Part shown: piece by piece, positions 23,758 to 35,050 of the stretch
Layout of the letters: each line of letters begins with the position of its first letter
Numbering within the stretch: position 1 is the stretch's first letter
DNA from: Cryptomeria japonica
Taxonomy: Eukaryota > Streptophyta > Pinopsida > Cupressales > Cupressaceae
Reading direction: 5' to 3'
Length of the DNA: 64,000 nt
NCBI RefSeq assembly: GCF_030272615.1
Contig: NC_081411.1
Location: 183,354,977-183,418,976, forward strand
The notes under the pieces: model-generated
Told to the model about the DNA's origin: nothing
Databases searched by the model: none
The model's input: the letters and a program-made list of their open reading frames with translations, nothing else
Made by a program: the position numbers and the translations under genes

Positions 23758-25105
23758 CGTTATGAGTTCCTGGTAGAGAAATTGTTCTCCCCCGCCTATG
23801 ACCATTCTGAATCCCAGGTTATCTATGCCTTGACTGGTTCAGATTCTCCGTTATATGGACCCATCTACGACTACCTCAAACACAATATCTTGCCCATTGA
23901 CCAATCCCATAACCAAAAACGTAACTTTATCCGACAAGCTGCCTGTTACACCCTTACCGCTGATACTTTGTATCGTCGAGGTCTAGATGGTACTCTTCTT
24001 CGTTGTCTTGATCGTAATGATTCCGATTCTACTTTACATGAACTTCACGAAGATATTTGCGGCGCACATTCAAGTGGCACTACTCTTGCTAAAAAGCTTC
24101 TAAGGATGGGATACTACTGGCCTACAATGGAGAAAGATTCCTATCAATTCGCCAAGAAATGTCCTAAATGCCAAATCCATGGTAATCTGATACATGCACC
24201 AGCACAAGAACTACAACCATTTACCACTTCCTGGCCCTTTTGTCAGTGGGGACTAGACTTGGTTGGCAAAATTCATCCTTCATCTTCGAATGGACACAAG
24301 TTCATTATAACAGCAACAGAGTACTTTACCAAATGGATAGAAGCAGTTCCCATAACCACAGTAACCAAGAAACAAATTGCCTCTTTTATCCTAAATTATC
24401 TGATCTGCAGATATGGTATTCCAAGTTCAATCATCACAGATAATAGACGACCTTTCAAAAACCAGGATGTACAGGAACTAGTGAAAGTTCAAAATCCAAC
24501 ATAGGTTCTCTACACCATATTACCCATAGGGCAATGGTCAAGCGGAAGCATCTAACAAAACGATACTAAAAATCCTCAAGAAAATAGTAAATGATGCAGG
24601 AAAAGATTGACATGTACAACTCAATCCAGCACTTTGGGCATATAGAACCAGCATCCGCACACCTACAGGAGCAACACCATACTCATTGGTATATGGATCA
24701 GAAGCCATTTTACCCCTAGAGGTAGAAATCCCATCTCTCAGAGTCTCTTTGAAAGGATTAATCCCAGATGAAAAGTATCACGTTAACCGACTGCAAGACC
24801 TTGAACTCTTAGATGAAAGACATCAGCATGCTTATACTCATCTCAAAGCATATCAGCAGTGCATGTGCAGGAGCTACAATCATAAAGTCATCCCCCGCAA
24901 CTTCAAGGTTGGTGACCTAGTCCTTAAAGAAAATCCAAGAAATCAGCAAGATCACGAAAAGAAAGGGAAATTTGAACCTAACTGGTTGGGTCCCTATGTC
25001 ATCATATAAGTTTATGGATCAGGTGCCTATTAGCTAACAAATTCTGAAGGAGAGGTGCTTGACGAACCAACTAACAGCATTCATCTGAAAAGGTACTACA
25101 CTTAA
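23758..25105 (+). pseudogene. G1 integrase
   Basis: The zinc domain is HELHEDICGAH with CPKCQ. The catalytic core has Asp in WGLDLVGKI and Asp in IITDNRRPF. A one-base frameshift near 24490 follows, after which QGNGQAEASNK supplies the Glu. The C-terminal part (LWAYRTSIRTPTGATPYSL, NHKVIPRNFKVGDLVL, FEPNWLGPYVI) ends at TAA 25103-25105. No chromodomain is seen, as expected for Tat-type elements. It would insert the DNA copy. The frameshift is the only one I found in over 7 kb of gag-pol. Confidence 0.92.
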
Positions 25106-26355
25106 GTGGCCTAGTGCACGGAAAAAGCCAAAATAAGCAAAAAAATCAAAAAAATCCAGAAAAACAAGCAAAAACAAAGTACAATAAAAACAAATGGTGA
25201 AAACCTGGTAAACAGGCGCTTTTGTGAAAGAATGGCTCATCCATCTATATCCCTACCATTTTATCCATACAAACACTATCGGCCATCACCCGACACTTAG
25301 CAAATATCCATTCAGGACATACTTAGCATAGTCACTATCCTAATTTGTCTATATATATCCTCTTACCACTAATCCACCATGGCTTGGAATCACTGTACAT
25401 ATTCACATCAAGAGGCACACTCAGCTAGGGGCATTAACTTGTTCAAAACCTTGCAAACATTCAAAACATCACATCTAATAAAAAACGCAAAAGATAACAT
25501 CCAACAAACCAAAACAACGCTTCATCACAAAAACCAAAACAAAACAATTCACACAAATACCAAGGATGGATGATTTTCTGAAGTACTAAATGTTGCATTC
25601 TTGCATAAAGTCTTGACTGGTTTTGCATTTTGAACTTTTTGAATTATTGGATTCTCTTCCTTGTCTCACTAAATGCTTCACAGTTAGAGATCGTGGGGAA
25701 ACTCCAATATTTTCTTAGTCTTCTATCTGGAAGGCGATCACTTGTACTGTGTGAATACTTGCCTCGAGACGTGATACATCACATATCACTGAAGGCCTGA
25801 TTCCGCTTCACACATACAAATGATCAAATCTTGTCTGTTTACGCAATACGCACTCTGGTCGTCCTGGTTCAATTATACTTTGACGCTTGTGCTATCTTAC
25901 AAAATCAAACATCATGTAAATTTTTCTTAGGTCGATATGGTTCAATTATACCATTATGCTTGTATAAATTTTCAACATATCCTAAACAAATCAATGCTCA
26001 ATGATGATATTTACAAAGAAAGCAAACAAATGGTTATATCGGATGGTAAATGCAGAATGAGGATGCTACCAAAAAACATAGTTGCATATCATTTTTACAT
26101 CATTAATTGCATATCATTTTAACATCATTACATACCATTTCACATTAACTGCATATCATTTGAACCATAATTCAATTCATACATCCTGCATATCAAATCA
26201 TACATCTCATTTTCAAGATACATCTCACAGCATATAAAAGCATACATCCTACATCACACATTATATCATATATCTAAGCATTGCATCATCATAAAAAGCA
26301 AAAAATAGCCCACATAACATGCATCCATATACATGCATCACATGATCAAAAATGG

Positions 26356-26396
<41 letters not shown>

Positions 26397-26484
26397 AAAA
26401 ATGATCCAAATGTACAAAATGTGTCAAAACTGTGTCTAGTACAAAAAATACAAATGATCAAAAATACAACAGAGACCATGCCTC
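25106..26484 (+). other. Region between G1 pol and antisense gene
   Basis: Non-coding. At 25195-25219 lies TGGTGAAAAC followed by a CCTG-GTAAA-CAGG hairpin and GCGC, a motif also found three times after the pol remnant of G2. An (AT)n run sits at 26362-26393. The CATTTGAACATAATT/CATATCATTT phrases at 26080-26270 are a loose repeat. Confidence 0.6.
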
Positions 26485-28442
26485 TCAAGTATGACTATCC
26501 CCTGACGGAGATGGTCTCGCTCCAGATGCACCCGCCCCTGGATCTCCAGGAGGGTCCTGTCTTGGTGGCCCCGTAACACCTCGGCTCTCAGATCGTGACC
26601 CAGTGGCTCGAGATCGGCTCGATCTCGACTGAGAAAAACTCTCAACTCGTCGATCCCTGGGTACTGCAGCCTCATAATGTCGCCTATAATACTCCACCTC
26701 CTGCGCTCTTAGCGCCAACTCTCTAAGGGTGTCTCTCATTAGACCACCCGCCACTGCTCTCTGCATACTCGCCACCACCTCCTCCACTCGCCCTCTCTGC
26801 TCTATCTCGGTATCTTGCTCAGTAGTCAACTGAGCAATCTATCGCTGATAAGTCAAAATCTATGCCTGCAGCTGCTGCACAGTAATCTGCAAGGTCCGGA
26901 TCTAAGCATCCTCCATATGACCTGAGACTCGAACCCGTAGTGGTACCTGTGCTGGAGGAACCCCTCCCACTCGGCCTATCCTCAGTATTGGAGGTGGGAG
27001 TGCATCCCTCCTCCTCCTCTGAGCTAGTCAACTAGGCTCCTCCTCACCACCCACTGTAGCTAGCACCTCCCCCACTCTCCCCTCTCCATTGGCTCCGATA
27101 GCCAATCCACCTCTCCCCCTGTCTATCCTCCCCTGTCTCACCACTCTATCTACACCTCTATCTTCTCTTCTCACTATACCTCCCCGCCTCCCTCTGGCTC
27201 CTCTACCTCCTCCTCCTCCTCCATCCTCCCCATCATCTCCATCATCTCCTCCGTCTCCCTCCTCCTCATCTGAGTCAAATGCTGGCCTCATCTCCTCAAG
27301 ATCAGATATCCTGGCCACTGCTCGCACCTCAAACAATCAAGCAAACTCATCTGTTATGCCCGCATCCTGAATCTTCGGGGCATAGTCCCAGATCTGCCCG
27401 GCCAACCCCACAAACTCCTCCACTGCCACGGCACTATCAATAGTTGGCCCCCAATCGACCACATCCTGCTGCCACCGTGCATAAAGGCACGCTCCCTGAG
27501 GAATACCCTACTGGCACCCGAACTGCCTCAAAACTTGGGTCACCACAAACCATTCAATCACGAACGGGGTCCTCTCAATCAGATACCTGGTAATAAATAC
27601 AAAGGGCATCTCTAGCCCATCCTCAGCCCACACCTCACATCCTGTATACGGTCTCCAGGTGACCGTATCTATGTCATCAAAAACCCTCCTCCAATGCTCT
27701 AGTTTGTCGAGCTTACGCTGGACAACTAGACCTCTGTATCCGTAGGCATATGCTGCACCTACGGGCCTGTCCTTGTCTGCTAGTGGCCTTGCTGCTGGAA
27801 TGTACTCCCAGCACCATACCTGTAATAATGTCACGCCAGCTGACAAACTGTCATAACCGAGGTATACTACCTCATGCAGACTCCTGTATAAATGAGTCAG
27901 CATAGCTGACCCCCATGCAAACCTCCGGCCTTGAGTGACCATCTCCTCCAACACTAAGCCCCATCCCACCGAGAATCCCTTTGACCTGCGATCAAGACAA
28001 AGGAATCCCCTAATGAACCCTGCTAGAACAGATGGTAGCGGTGCATAATCTAAGTCCAAAAACTCCTGCCATGGGATCTCATAGCCGCAAACAGTATCAT
28101 CATGAAAAATCCGACGCAGTGCCTCTGTGCCACCCGCCTCTGACTGCTCGTAGGGTAGAAGTGCCCCTACTACAAGAATGCACAGAATCCGATAACAGTC
28201 CTCAGGTGTGACTGTCATCTCTCCCGTGGCAAAATAGAAGGTGTTCATATCACTATGCCACCTCTCTGCCAAAGCTGTCAATAACCCTCGGTTCACAGTG
28301 AACCGAGGCATATCCAGGAGAGAAGTCAATCCACATCTCTTGATAATGTCTAGGTCGGCCTGCGACAACCGCGGTATCAATGTCCACGGTCTGGGAAATC
28401 TCTCCCTCAACTGAACCATGCCCAATCGCTCTTGTCAATAAG
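26485..28442 (-). pseudogene. Antisense plant mobile domain (PMD) gene of G1, main exon
   Basis: Read on the minus strand, opposite to gag-pol. The open part 28425-27508 is a PMD: RERFPRPWTLIPRL, then CGLTSLLDMPRFTVNRGLLT, ALAERWHSD, TFYFATGEMTVTPEDCYRIL, VLAGFIRGFLCL and the WGSAMLTHLYRSLH helix. One frame then continues with stops (27508, about 27352, 27028 and a few more) through an acidic Asp/Gly-rich part and an Arg-rich part. It ends in a coiled coil (TTEQDTEIEQRGRVEEVV) and a Ser/Arg/Pro tail ending at 26485. PMD proteins act in nuclear gene silencing and development in flowering plants and are known to be carried by transposons. A short first exon is proposed at 29548-29474. The acceptor near 28420-28440 is ambiguous. 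Confidence 0.85.
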
Positions 28443-29473
28443 AAAAACAAATCCAATATCAGTTTCCACATCAAATCAATGATATCAAAATCAAACTTAC
28501 ATCAACAAAATGAAACAATTTGCTCATCTACATCAAAGTTCAAAATCCTATCATTTCATATCAACTTGTAAAACAACTCAAGTTCTCAAAAACTATATCC
28601 AAACTTGTAACACAACTCAAGTCTCCAACATCACATAAACTTGTAAAACAACTCAAGTTTCCCACCCATATCAGCTTGTAAAACAACTCAAGTTTCCAAC
28701 CCATATCGGCTTGTAACACAACTCAGGCTTCACACATTGAACTTGAAACAAAACATGCAACACAAATCATATTTTGATAAAACACAACATATTGATATCT
28801 ACACATAACTTGAAAAATTGCAAATCAAAACAAGTTATATCAACACTCATATTGGGCAAAACGCATAAAAACATGACAGACAGACCAAAACACATTTTCA
28901 AATCGGCTCATCTCGCAAAAATTTTCCTGATGCGCTAAAACAGATACCCAATGTGCTAAAACCATCCCCCGCGCTAGGCTATCTCTCCTACGCGCTAATC
29001 TATTTGTCCTATGCGCTAGACTGACTCTACTCGCTAATTTTCTCCCCCCATGCGCTACCTAACCCACCCCATGCACTAGACTCTGTCTACGCGCTAATCT
29101 ACACCTCTCAGGCGCTACCCGTTTAGCCCTATGCGCTAGGTTAACCCTACGCGCTAAACTCCCTTACTTATGTGAACCCCTGTGACCCCTATGCGCTAGG
29201 TCACCCCTATGCGCTAACCTGCTGACTGGACGCACTACCCGACACTATCTATGCGTTATTCTACATGCACGCGCTAACCTATTAGTTTTATGTGCTATCC
29301 TACCTTTTTTGGATGCGACCTCTAAAATTCGACTTGATGCGCTACTTCAAACTTCGTATGCGTTACTCTAGACCCTAGACGTGCTAAACCGTTAAACCCG
29401 AACTTTGAAAATCAAAAAACGACTAAAAATGACAAAATAAAAAGTCAAAAAAGGGTCAAAAACGTTGACTTAC
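28443..29473 (-). other. Proposed intron/leader of the antisense PMD gene
   Basis: On the minus strand it starts GTAAGT (29473-29468) and ends in a pyrimidine-rich stretch before possible AG acceptors near 28420-28440. It contains the inverted TAGCGCAT array (28930-29386) and, nearer PMD, a repeat of ACTCAAG/TTGTAAAACA phrases (28570-28720). No coding potential. Confidence 0.5.
28930..29386 (-). repeat. TAGCGCAT motif array 3, in antisense orientation
   Basis: About twenty copies of ATGCGCTA/ACGCGCTA on the plus strand, that is TAGCGCAT/TAGCGCGT on the minus strand, spaced about 15-30 bp. The core is the same as in the two arrays of the sense leader, but inverted, and so it reads in the direction of the PMD gene. 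Confidence 0.85.
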
Positions 29474-29548
29474 TGGTGGTCCCCGCGCTGCAGGTCTCCG
29501 ATACCTCCGAACGCACTCGAAACGGTGTCTATGATATGGAATAGGCAT
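29474..29548 (-). CDS. Proposed first exon of G1 antisense PMD gene
   Basis: Twenty-five codons from an ATG (29548) to a GTAAGT donor (29473-29468). The exon begins MPIPYHRHRF, has RRYRRPAARG near its end and finishes Pro-Pro. The equivalent place in G2 holds a 22-codon exon with VHRFDRIHRFQRP that also ends in Pro before GTAAGT. Similarity in sequence, length and splice phase between two elements that sit on opposite strands supports a real exon. The function of the Arg-rich leader peptide is unknown. It is too short to be found by ORF size alone. Confidence 0.55.
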
Positions 29549-29621
29549 TTTCTCTGCAGACCAAATTCTCTTTCTCCAAAGTCAATAAAGCACAAATGAA
29601 TCTAAATCAAGTCCTTTTCCC

Positions 29622-29629
29622 CTTTTATA
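29622..29629 (-). promoter_or_regulatory. Candidate TATA box for the antisense PMD transcript
   Basis: Minus-strand TATAAAAG, about 75 bp upstream of the exon-1 ATG, with an ATTGG box about 25-30 bp further upstream (about 29655). Spacing fits an internal antisense promoter. Inference from sequence only. Confidence 0.5.
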
Positions 29630-29996
29630 GGAGGAAAATGAAATTAGGGTTAGCCCAATGGACCTGTAATATGGTCGCGGTCTCCCCTATACCATAACAT
29701 TTGTAACTTATCGGGCGATGAATCAATTTACACACAAAGTACATCAACGAAATCATACACACCATTCACAACTCATCCAATCAAATTATCAATTTTCAAA
29801 AACCCAAAAAAAATAAAAAAAATTGATTCATCTCCCGAGGGGGCATCACCATCAAAATATCGAATCTGGGGCATCACACATCAAATCAAAGTCGGGGCAC
29901 GACTGACAAATCAAAAGAGCGACACAAAAATTTCATTGATCATAAATCATGATAAGGCATCATTTTCTTTGAAATAACATGTGCACACACGTCACT

Positions 29997-30012
29997 TCAA
30001 AGAGGGGCAAAA
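29997..30012 (+). promoter_or_regulatory. G1 polypurine tract
   Basis: CAAAGAGGGGCAAAA ends right at the 3' LTR start TGTAGAC (30013). Confidence 0.85.
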
Positions 30013-31497
30013 TGTAGACGTATAAAAATGACCATATTCCTAAATGAATATTTTATGTTCATTTCTCTATTTGATTAAATCCAATTTAATTAAATTATCC
30101 ACATTCCTCTATTTAATTAAGTAAATTACTCAATTTATTTAAATTAAATTCACTATACCCATTTAATGAATAAATCATTTTATTCAATTAAATCCCCCCT
30201 ATCCACTTTTAATTAAATTCAAATTTAATTAAATAGTTATCCTAAATTAAATAAATCTAATTTATTCATTTCTCCAAATTGCAACCAAATTGAATTAAAT
30301 CATTTATTTCAATTAAATCCTATTATCCCTCCATCCACTTGCAAAATCTCAAACCCCTTTCTAATCCCTTCTAGAATCTTCTAATCACTTCTAATTAACC
30401 TAACCCCTCCTCTAAACTTTGTCACATCCCTAAGCAAAAGGAAGTCACTTCTCAAACCCTCAAGTCTTTGACAACCATTAAAGGTTTTCAACCTTCAACC
30501 ACTAAATGGCTCAAAGTCTTTGAAAACCATTGAAGGTTTTCAACTTTCAACCACTTAATCCCCAAAGTCTCCAATAACCATTAATGGTTAACTCAAACCC
30601 TCCTACATAGTTAAAACATTTGTTTTGACTCAACCTTCATCCAACCCAAGGGTCTCATTAGGCCATTAATGCTTTGACCATGATTATCTCTTAATCATTT
30701 GCACAAAGGTTTATCCTTGGATTAACTCTTAATCCAGTGGGTAATCCTAATTTAGACTTGACCCTTAGCCTCTAGATAACCATGAGGTCTTCTCAAGCCT
30801 TTAATGCCTCCAACCTCTTCTCTCAACCCAACCCTATGTTGACACTTGTCACCATTTCATTGGTGCAAATTGTGCACATAGATCCCCAACTTTCAAATTC
30901 AACCCTTGATTGAATCTTTCAATCCTGACCATCCATTGCCCTGTTTTTGCTATAAATAGAGCTCTCATTCCTCCATTTTCATGAACAATCATCCTTCAAA
31001 TTTGTAGCATCACACTTATGCTCAAATACATTCAAGCTTTCTCATTTCATATATGCTCATCATTTAGCCTCTCTTTAGAATAGAAATTAGACTAAATATG
31101 CATGTTTAGAATAATTTCTTTATCATTTTAGTTCAATCATAGACTAAATATAGTATGCTATGATAGTATTCATACTAATCTTGTCATCTTATCATTTAGT
31201 TTATTGCATTTTAAAGATCATGCATAGCTTATAACACATTTCATACTAAAATCTATCAGAGCATCCCTCGTTCTTGCATTTGCCATCCCTGAACCATTTT
31301 GCTCAGTGATCTGAGAGAAAAACATTGGTTTGAAGGACATTGTGAGATAGAGAACCATGGGACCCACCTTGGGAAGCTGAGTGATACTACGTTACTCCAT
31401 AGCTTGCACCAAGAAGTCCTCTGTGTGTGTGTGTGTGGACTAGTATTTAGAATATTTTCATATATTGAGTTTTATTAGCCCACTTTTCCCGCATACA
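30013..31497 (+). repeat. G1 3' LTR
   Basis: 1485 bp, matching the 5' LTR throughout with about 28 substitutions, one single-base deletion (near 30463) and a longer TG microsatellite near 31425. It is followed by GTTCC (31498-31502), the duplicated target. TATA box at 30951-30959. Confidence 0.95.
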
Positions 31498-31502
31498 GTT
31501 CC

Positions 31503-32206
31503 TGAATACCCATTTAGTACCAATCACATTCTTGTATTTAGGTCTAGGCACAAGTTCCCATGTGTTATTCTTTTCAATCTGATTCAATTCTTCTTCCATA
31601 GCCTTCATCCAATTTTCATCTTTGTAAGCTTCAACAACATCTTTAAGTTCAATTTTAGAAATCAAACATACCTCTTTAGTAGCTAGCCTTCTCCTAGTCG
31701 TTACACATTTATTTTTATCACCAATGATCTGATTTTTTGAATGATTTAATCTCACATACCTCAGAGTTTTCTGATTATTTAGATTTCCAGGTTCCTGCAC
31801 CTCTCCATCAGCAGTAGCAATATCTGGATTAACTCTCTCTACTGGATAATTCTGCTTCAATTCTTCAGTCTAATTTAGTGTTCAAACAACACTCTAATCA
31901 TCATCATATCCTCATGCTCTGATCTGTTTTCCATAGTTCTCATTAACCTTCACATTTGTAATTTCCATTATCTTTCTCAATCTCTTATTGTAGCACCAAT
32001 AGGCTTTTCTCTTTGTAGAGTATCCCAAGAAAACTTCTTCATCGCTTCTTACATAAAACTTTTTTATATCCTCATCTCTCTTGATATAACACTTGCTTCC
32101 AAAAATTCTGAAATATCTCTGAGTAGGAACATGACCAAACCATAGCTCATAAGAAGTCTTACCAGTATCACCTTTTATATGAACTTGGTTGAATGTGTAA
32201 ACAACA
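31503..32206 (-). pseudogene. Element A integrase end, linker and RT start
   Basis: Minus strand, between insertions D and G1. The first part has HVVYTFNQVHIKG, YELWFGHVPTQRYFRIFGSK, SDEEVFLGYSTKRKAYWCYN: the C-terminal end of Copia integrase. A variable linker follows (stops near 31870-31910). Then come TRRRLATKEVCLI, VVEAYKDENWMKAMEEELNQ, NNTWELVPRP and GTKWVFRN, the N-terminal RT lead-in, which continues beyond G1 at 11353. The residues after GTKWVFRN in the open frame belong to the G1 LTR and should be ignored. Confidence 0.9.
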
Positions 32207-33873
32207 TGTAATGCCCCACCAAGAAACCCTAAAGCATTCAACTATAAACACTTGAAAATAGTGTAAAATATTTATTTATTTTAAACAATTTCGAACACAT
32301 AACGTAAAAGATAAACATTGCAATAGAAGTTGCACAAGCAAAAAACTTAACTCAAACTCCTAAAGGGTTTCCCAACATGAATTACTTAATTAAATTAATC
32401 CTTACTTAAGATTAATTAATCCACTTAAGAAATATATTTAACCATTAGGAACTTAATTACACTAATCAATGATTGTTCATACTTTGCATGAGATAACATT
32501 AACATTTCTATGCTTCATTCATGATAAAACATTCAATTACATTACAACAATGATTTAATTAAAGATCTAAATCTCATCATAATACATTGTTTTTACATTG
32601 CAAGGATAATGTAATATTACAATTGCACTTAAAATGCCAAATATCATAAAAAAGCATAATGGTTACATCAAATTACAACTGTCGTGAAGTCATACCTATA
32701 CATATGATACAACCGACCACATAAGGTCCAAGAGATACAAATATGTTCCAAGAAGAACAAAGAGGATCCAACTGGTACAATTGAATGAAAAGAATCCAAG
32801 AGATACATGTAGAGCACCTACAAAGCTAATCCCTTGCGAGAAAGCATGAACAAAATACCCAATGGAAAGTGGCACTACCACCCGACCATGTGGCCCAAAA
32901 AGGAGCCATGCCTCCATGCTAGGAGATAGTAATAAGGCCTCAAGCAAACCACAATAAAGCATCACATGGTCTAACACGTACATCAGGTACTCACATAAGG
33001 CGTAAGCATACAAATATGATTCCCACAAGAGTGCTCCAAGAAAAGCTAACACAAGACTACACACTAGTGAACATAAGGGAAGAGTGTCATCACATAGCTA
33101 GTATGGGTTATCCTGGTAGGCCTCCATAGGCCCCAACCCCCATCCTGGGTTATCATGGCAACCTTTCCCGAACCCCCAGCCCCCATCCATGACTCACATG
33201 GACCCAACAAACTTTTCATGAAGATAAGGTAGTTGGTTTGTCATTCCAGGCCTTCCCATTGTATCCTAAGTCTGTACTAGCATTCAACCATGAGCGGGGC
33301 ACATTTAATCTTAATGAATGTTTTAGAACCTAGCCCCAATTTATTAATTAAGTTATTACTTATTACTCAAACTTCCAAGGGGTTATCCTAGCAGCCACTT
33401 TGGGCCCCAGGCCCCACTTAGAAGCCACTCTTCCTTATGACACTACACAACCTCCAAAGAACTCCAAGGAAAAACACAAAAGCCAACCGACATAGGGAGT
33501 TCAAAACAAAATTGAAGAAACAACTTGGTTATACAAACCTTCTACCAAGGTTAAACCAATTGGAGGTGTGAAACGGATAACTGGTCTATTCACAAGATAA
33601 GACCACAACCAGAATAAAGCAAGTACAACCACAATCAACACTTAACCAATTATCTTGCACGATATACTTGCATTCAACAACATACCAACATGATTCATGA
33701 AGATCACTCTTTTCAAATCAGACACCAAAATCCTCCAATCAGAGTAAATACTCAAAGGGGTACACTTGCATATGAGACACATCCATGTTAAGGAATCATA
33801 ACAATCATTCAAAATATAATTAAAAGATAATGTTATCTAATTGTAGCTATTTCAATAAACCGATTCCTTCATG
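32207..33873. other. Left part of element D
   Basis: AT-rich start, then a GC-richer stretch (33090-33230) with imperfectly repeated GGCCCCA/CCCCCATCC phrases. The minus-strand frame 32696-33064 is hydrophobic (Leu/Tyr/Val-rich) but matches nothing I know and is probably chance. Confidence 0.4.
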
Positions 33874-33878
33874 ATAAG

Positions 33879-34645
33879 TGTATATGGTGAAAATGGATAA
33901 CAATAATAACGATATTGAAAGGCTAAATGAATTCAACCACAAAACCCTAACCTAACAACAACAAAGATCCACCATAACATATGAAGATTACCTAAGACAA
34001 TGCAAATCAAATGAAATCACAAAGATTATACCATCACATGTCCAATAGGGTTTGGATCTCCATTCTTCCTATCTCCATTGATCTTGCTTGATATATTTGC
34101 TCTCAGATTTTATGTGCACAAGAGCTCAACAAAGAACGGAATGTGGTTGCAAGTAGGATCATAGTGTAGTCAATTGATCAAGTAGTTAGGTCATTAGGAT
34201 GATAATGAAGGAAATATCATCTTATATAGAAGACACTATATGAAATGGAGGGATAAGATTGAGAGGTGTAAAAGGAGGTCGGCTAAGATTAGAGGGTAGG
34301 TAAAAGAAATAATAAAATAATGAAAGGGGTAGGTAGTGTATGAATTAAGAGATGAATGACATGTGTCATGGGTAGAAAAGGTTAATGAATTAATTAAATA
34401 AATAAAGATTTATTTAATTAATAGAAGAAGTGGGATAATTAAATAAATAAGATATTTATTTAATTTAGGAAAAAGATAATTTAAATAAATAAATGTATTT
34501 ATTTAAATGAGAAATAAGGCTAGAAGAGGATAAATGAATTAATTAAATAAATAAAGATTTATTTAATTAATAGAAGAATTAAGCTTAGATAATTAAATAA
34601 ATAAAATATTTATTTAATTAGACATGACAATTTTGGGTGTCTACA
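33879..34645 (-). repeat. G2 3' LTR
   Basis: Plus-strand ends TGTATATGG..GGTGTCTACA. From 34388 to 34620 there are five consecutive AT hairpins of the AATTAAATAAATA..TATTTATTTAATT type, in two tandem blocks. The TGTAGACACCC start on the minus strand resembles the LTR start of G1. Confidence 0.95.
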
Positions 34646-34659
34646 TTTTGCCCCTTTTT
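34646..34659 (-). promoter_or_regulatory. G2 polypurine tract
   Basis: Minus strand AAAAAGGGGCAAAA, directly against the 3' LTR start at 34645. Confidence 0.85.
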
Positions 34660-34885
34660 GAGACAATGTGGCTTGCCGCGTTGTTTCAAAGAAGATAAGA
34701 TGAACTGATACAGAGTTGCCCCAAGATGGGAATGATATGCCCCCTCAAGAGATTGGATGAAAATGTGTGAAAAGACTGCAGACAATCTCTTGATAAGAAA
34801 AAGAGGCTAGAATGGACTAACCGGATAAAGTGACAGAGTCACGGGATAATGAAGACTGACTTGGGAAACGAGGGCTAGGGCAGTC

Positions 34886-34894
34886 TATAAGATA
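34886..34894 (+). promoter_or_regulatory. Possible TATA box of the G2 antisense gene
   Basis: TATAAGATA on the plus strand, about 90 bp before the proposed first ATG (34985). It is weaker than the G1 counterpart. Confidence 0.35.
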
Positions 34895-34984
34895 GACCAC
34901 GGGGGAAAATACATCCTCATTGTCATCTACACATCCACGAGAGCAGAGTGCAGAGCGAAAATAGAGCAGCAACAGTCACCAGTA

Positions 34985-35050
34985 ATGGCTTTGGTTCACA
35001 GATTCGATCGCATTCATCGATTTCAGAGGCCAATAGATGCAAGAAAGCCA
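34985..35050 (+). CDS. Proposed first exon of G2 antisense PMD gene
   Basis: Twenty-two codons from ATG 34985, reading MALVHRFDRIHRFQRP and ending Lys-Pro, then the donor GTAAGT at 35051-35056. It is homologous in position, length, phase and Arg/His-rich content to the exon proposed in G1. The region between it and the PMD exon holds the hairpin minisatellite. Confidence 0.5.

Larger units (their letters stand above)
11359..31497 (+). mobile_element. Gypsy element G1, Tat-type, complete with both LTRs
   Basis: LTRs at 11359-12840 and 30013-31497 (1482 and 1485 bp) both start TGTAGAC and end CATACA, and are flanked by the 5-bp duplication GTTCC (11354-11358, 31498-31502). I count about 28 substitutions between them, roughly 2%, mostly transitions. 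The internal 17.2 kb holds a primer site, a 4.9 kb leader, gag-PR-RT-RH-second RH-INT in one frame, an antisense PMD gene and a polypurine tract. PR before RT, INT last, and a second archaeal-type RNase H point to the Tat lineage of Ty3/gypsy. It sits inside the RT of element A. Stops and one frameshift make it non-autonomous now. Confidence 0.95.

Noticed and set aside
26089-27370. Plus-strand Pro/Ser-rich frames opposite the PMD gene
   Set aside because: Shadows of the acidic Asp/Gly/Arg-rich tail of the minus-strand PMD gene.
32696-33064. Hydrophobic 122-codon minus-strand frame in D
   Set aside because: No recognisable family and no neighbouring coding signal; most likely chance.
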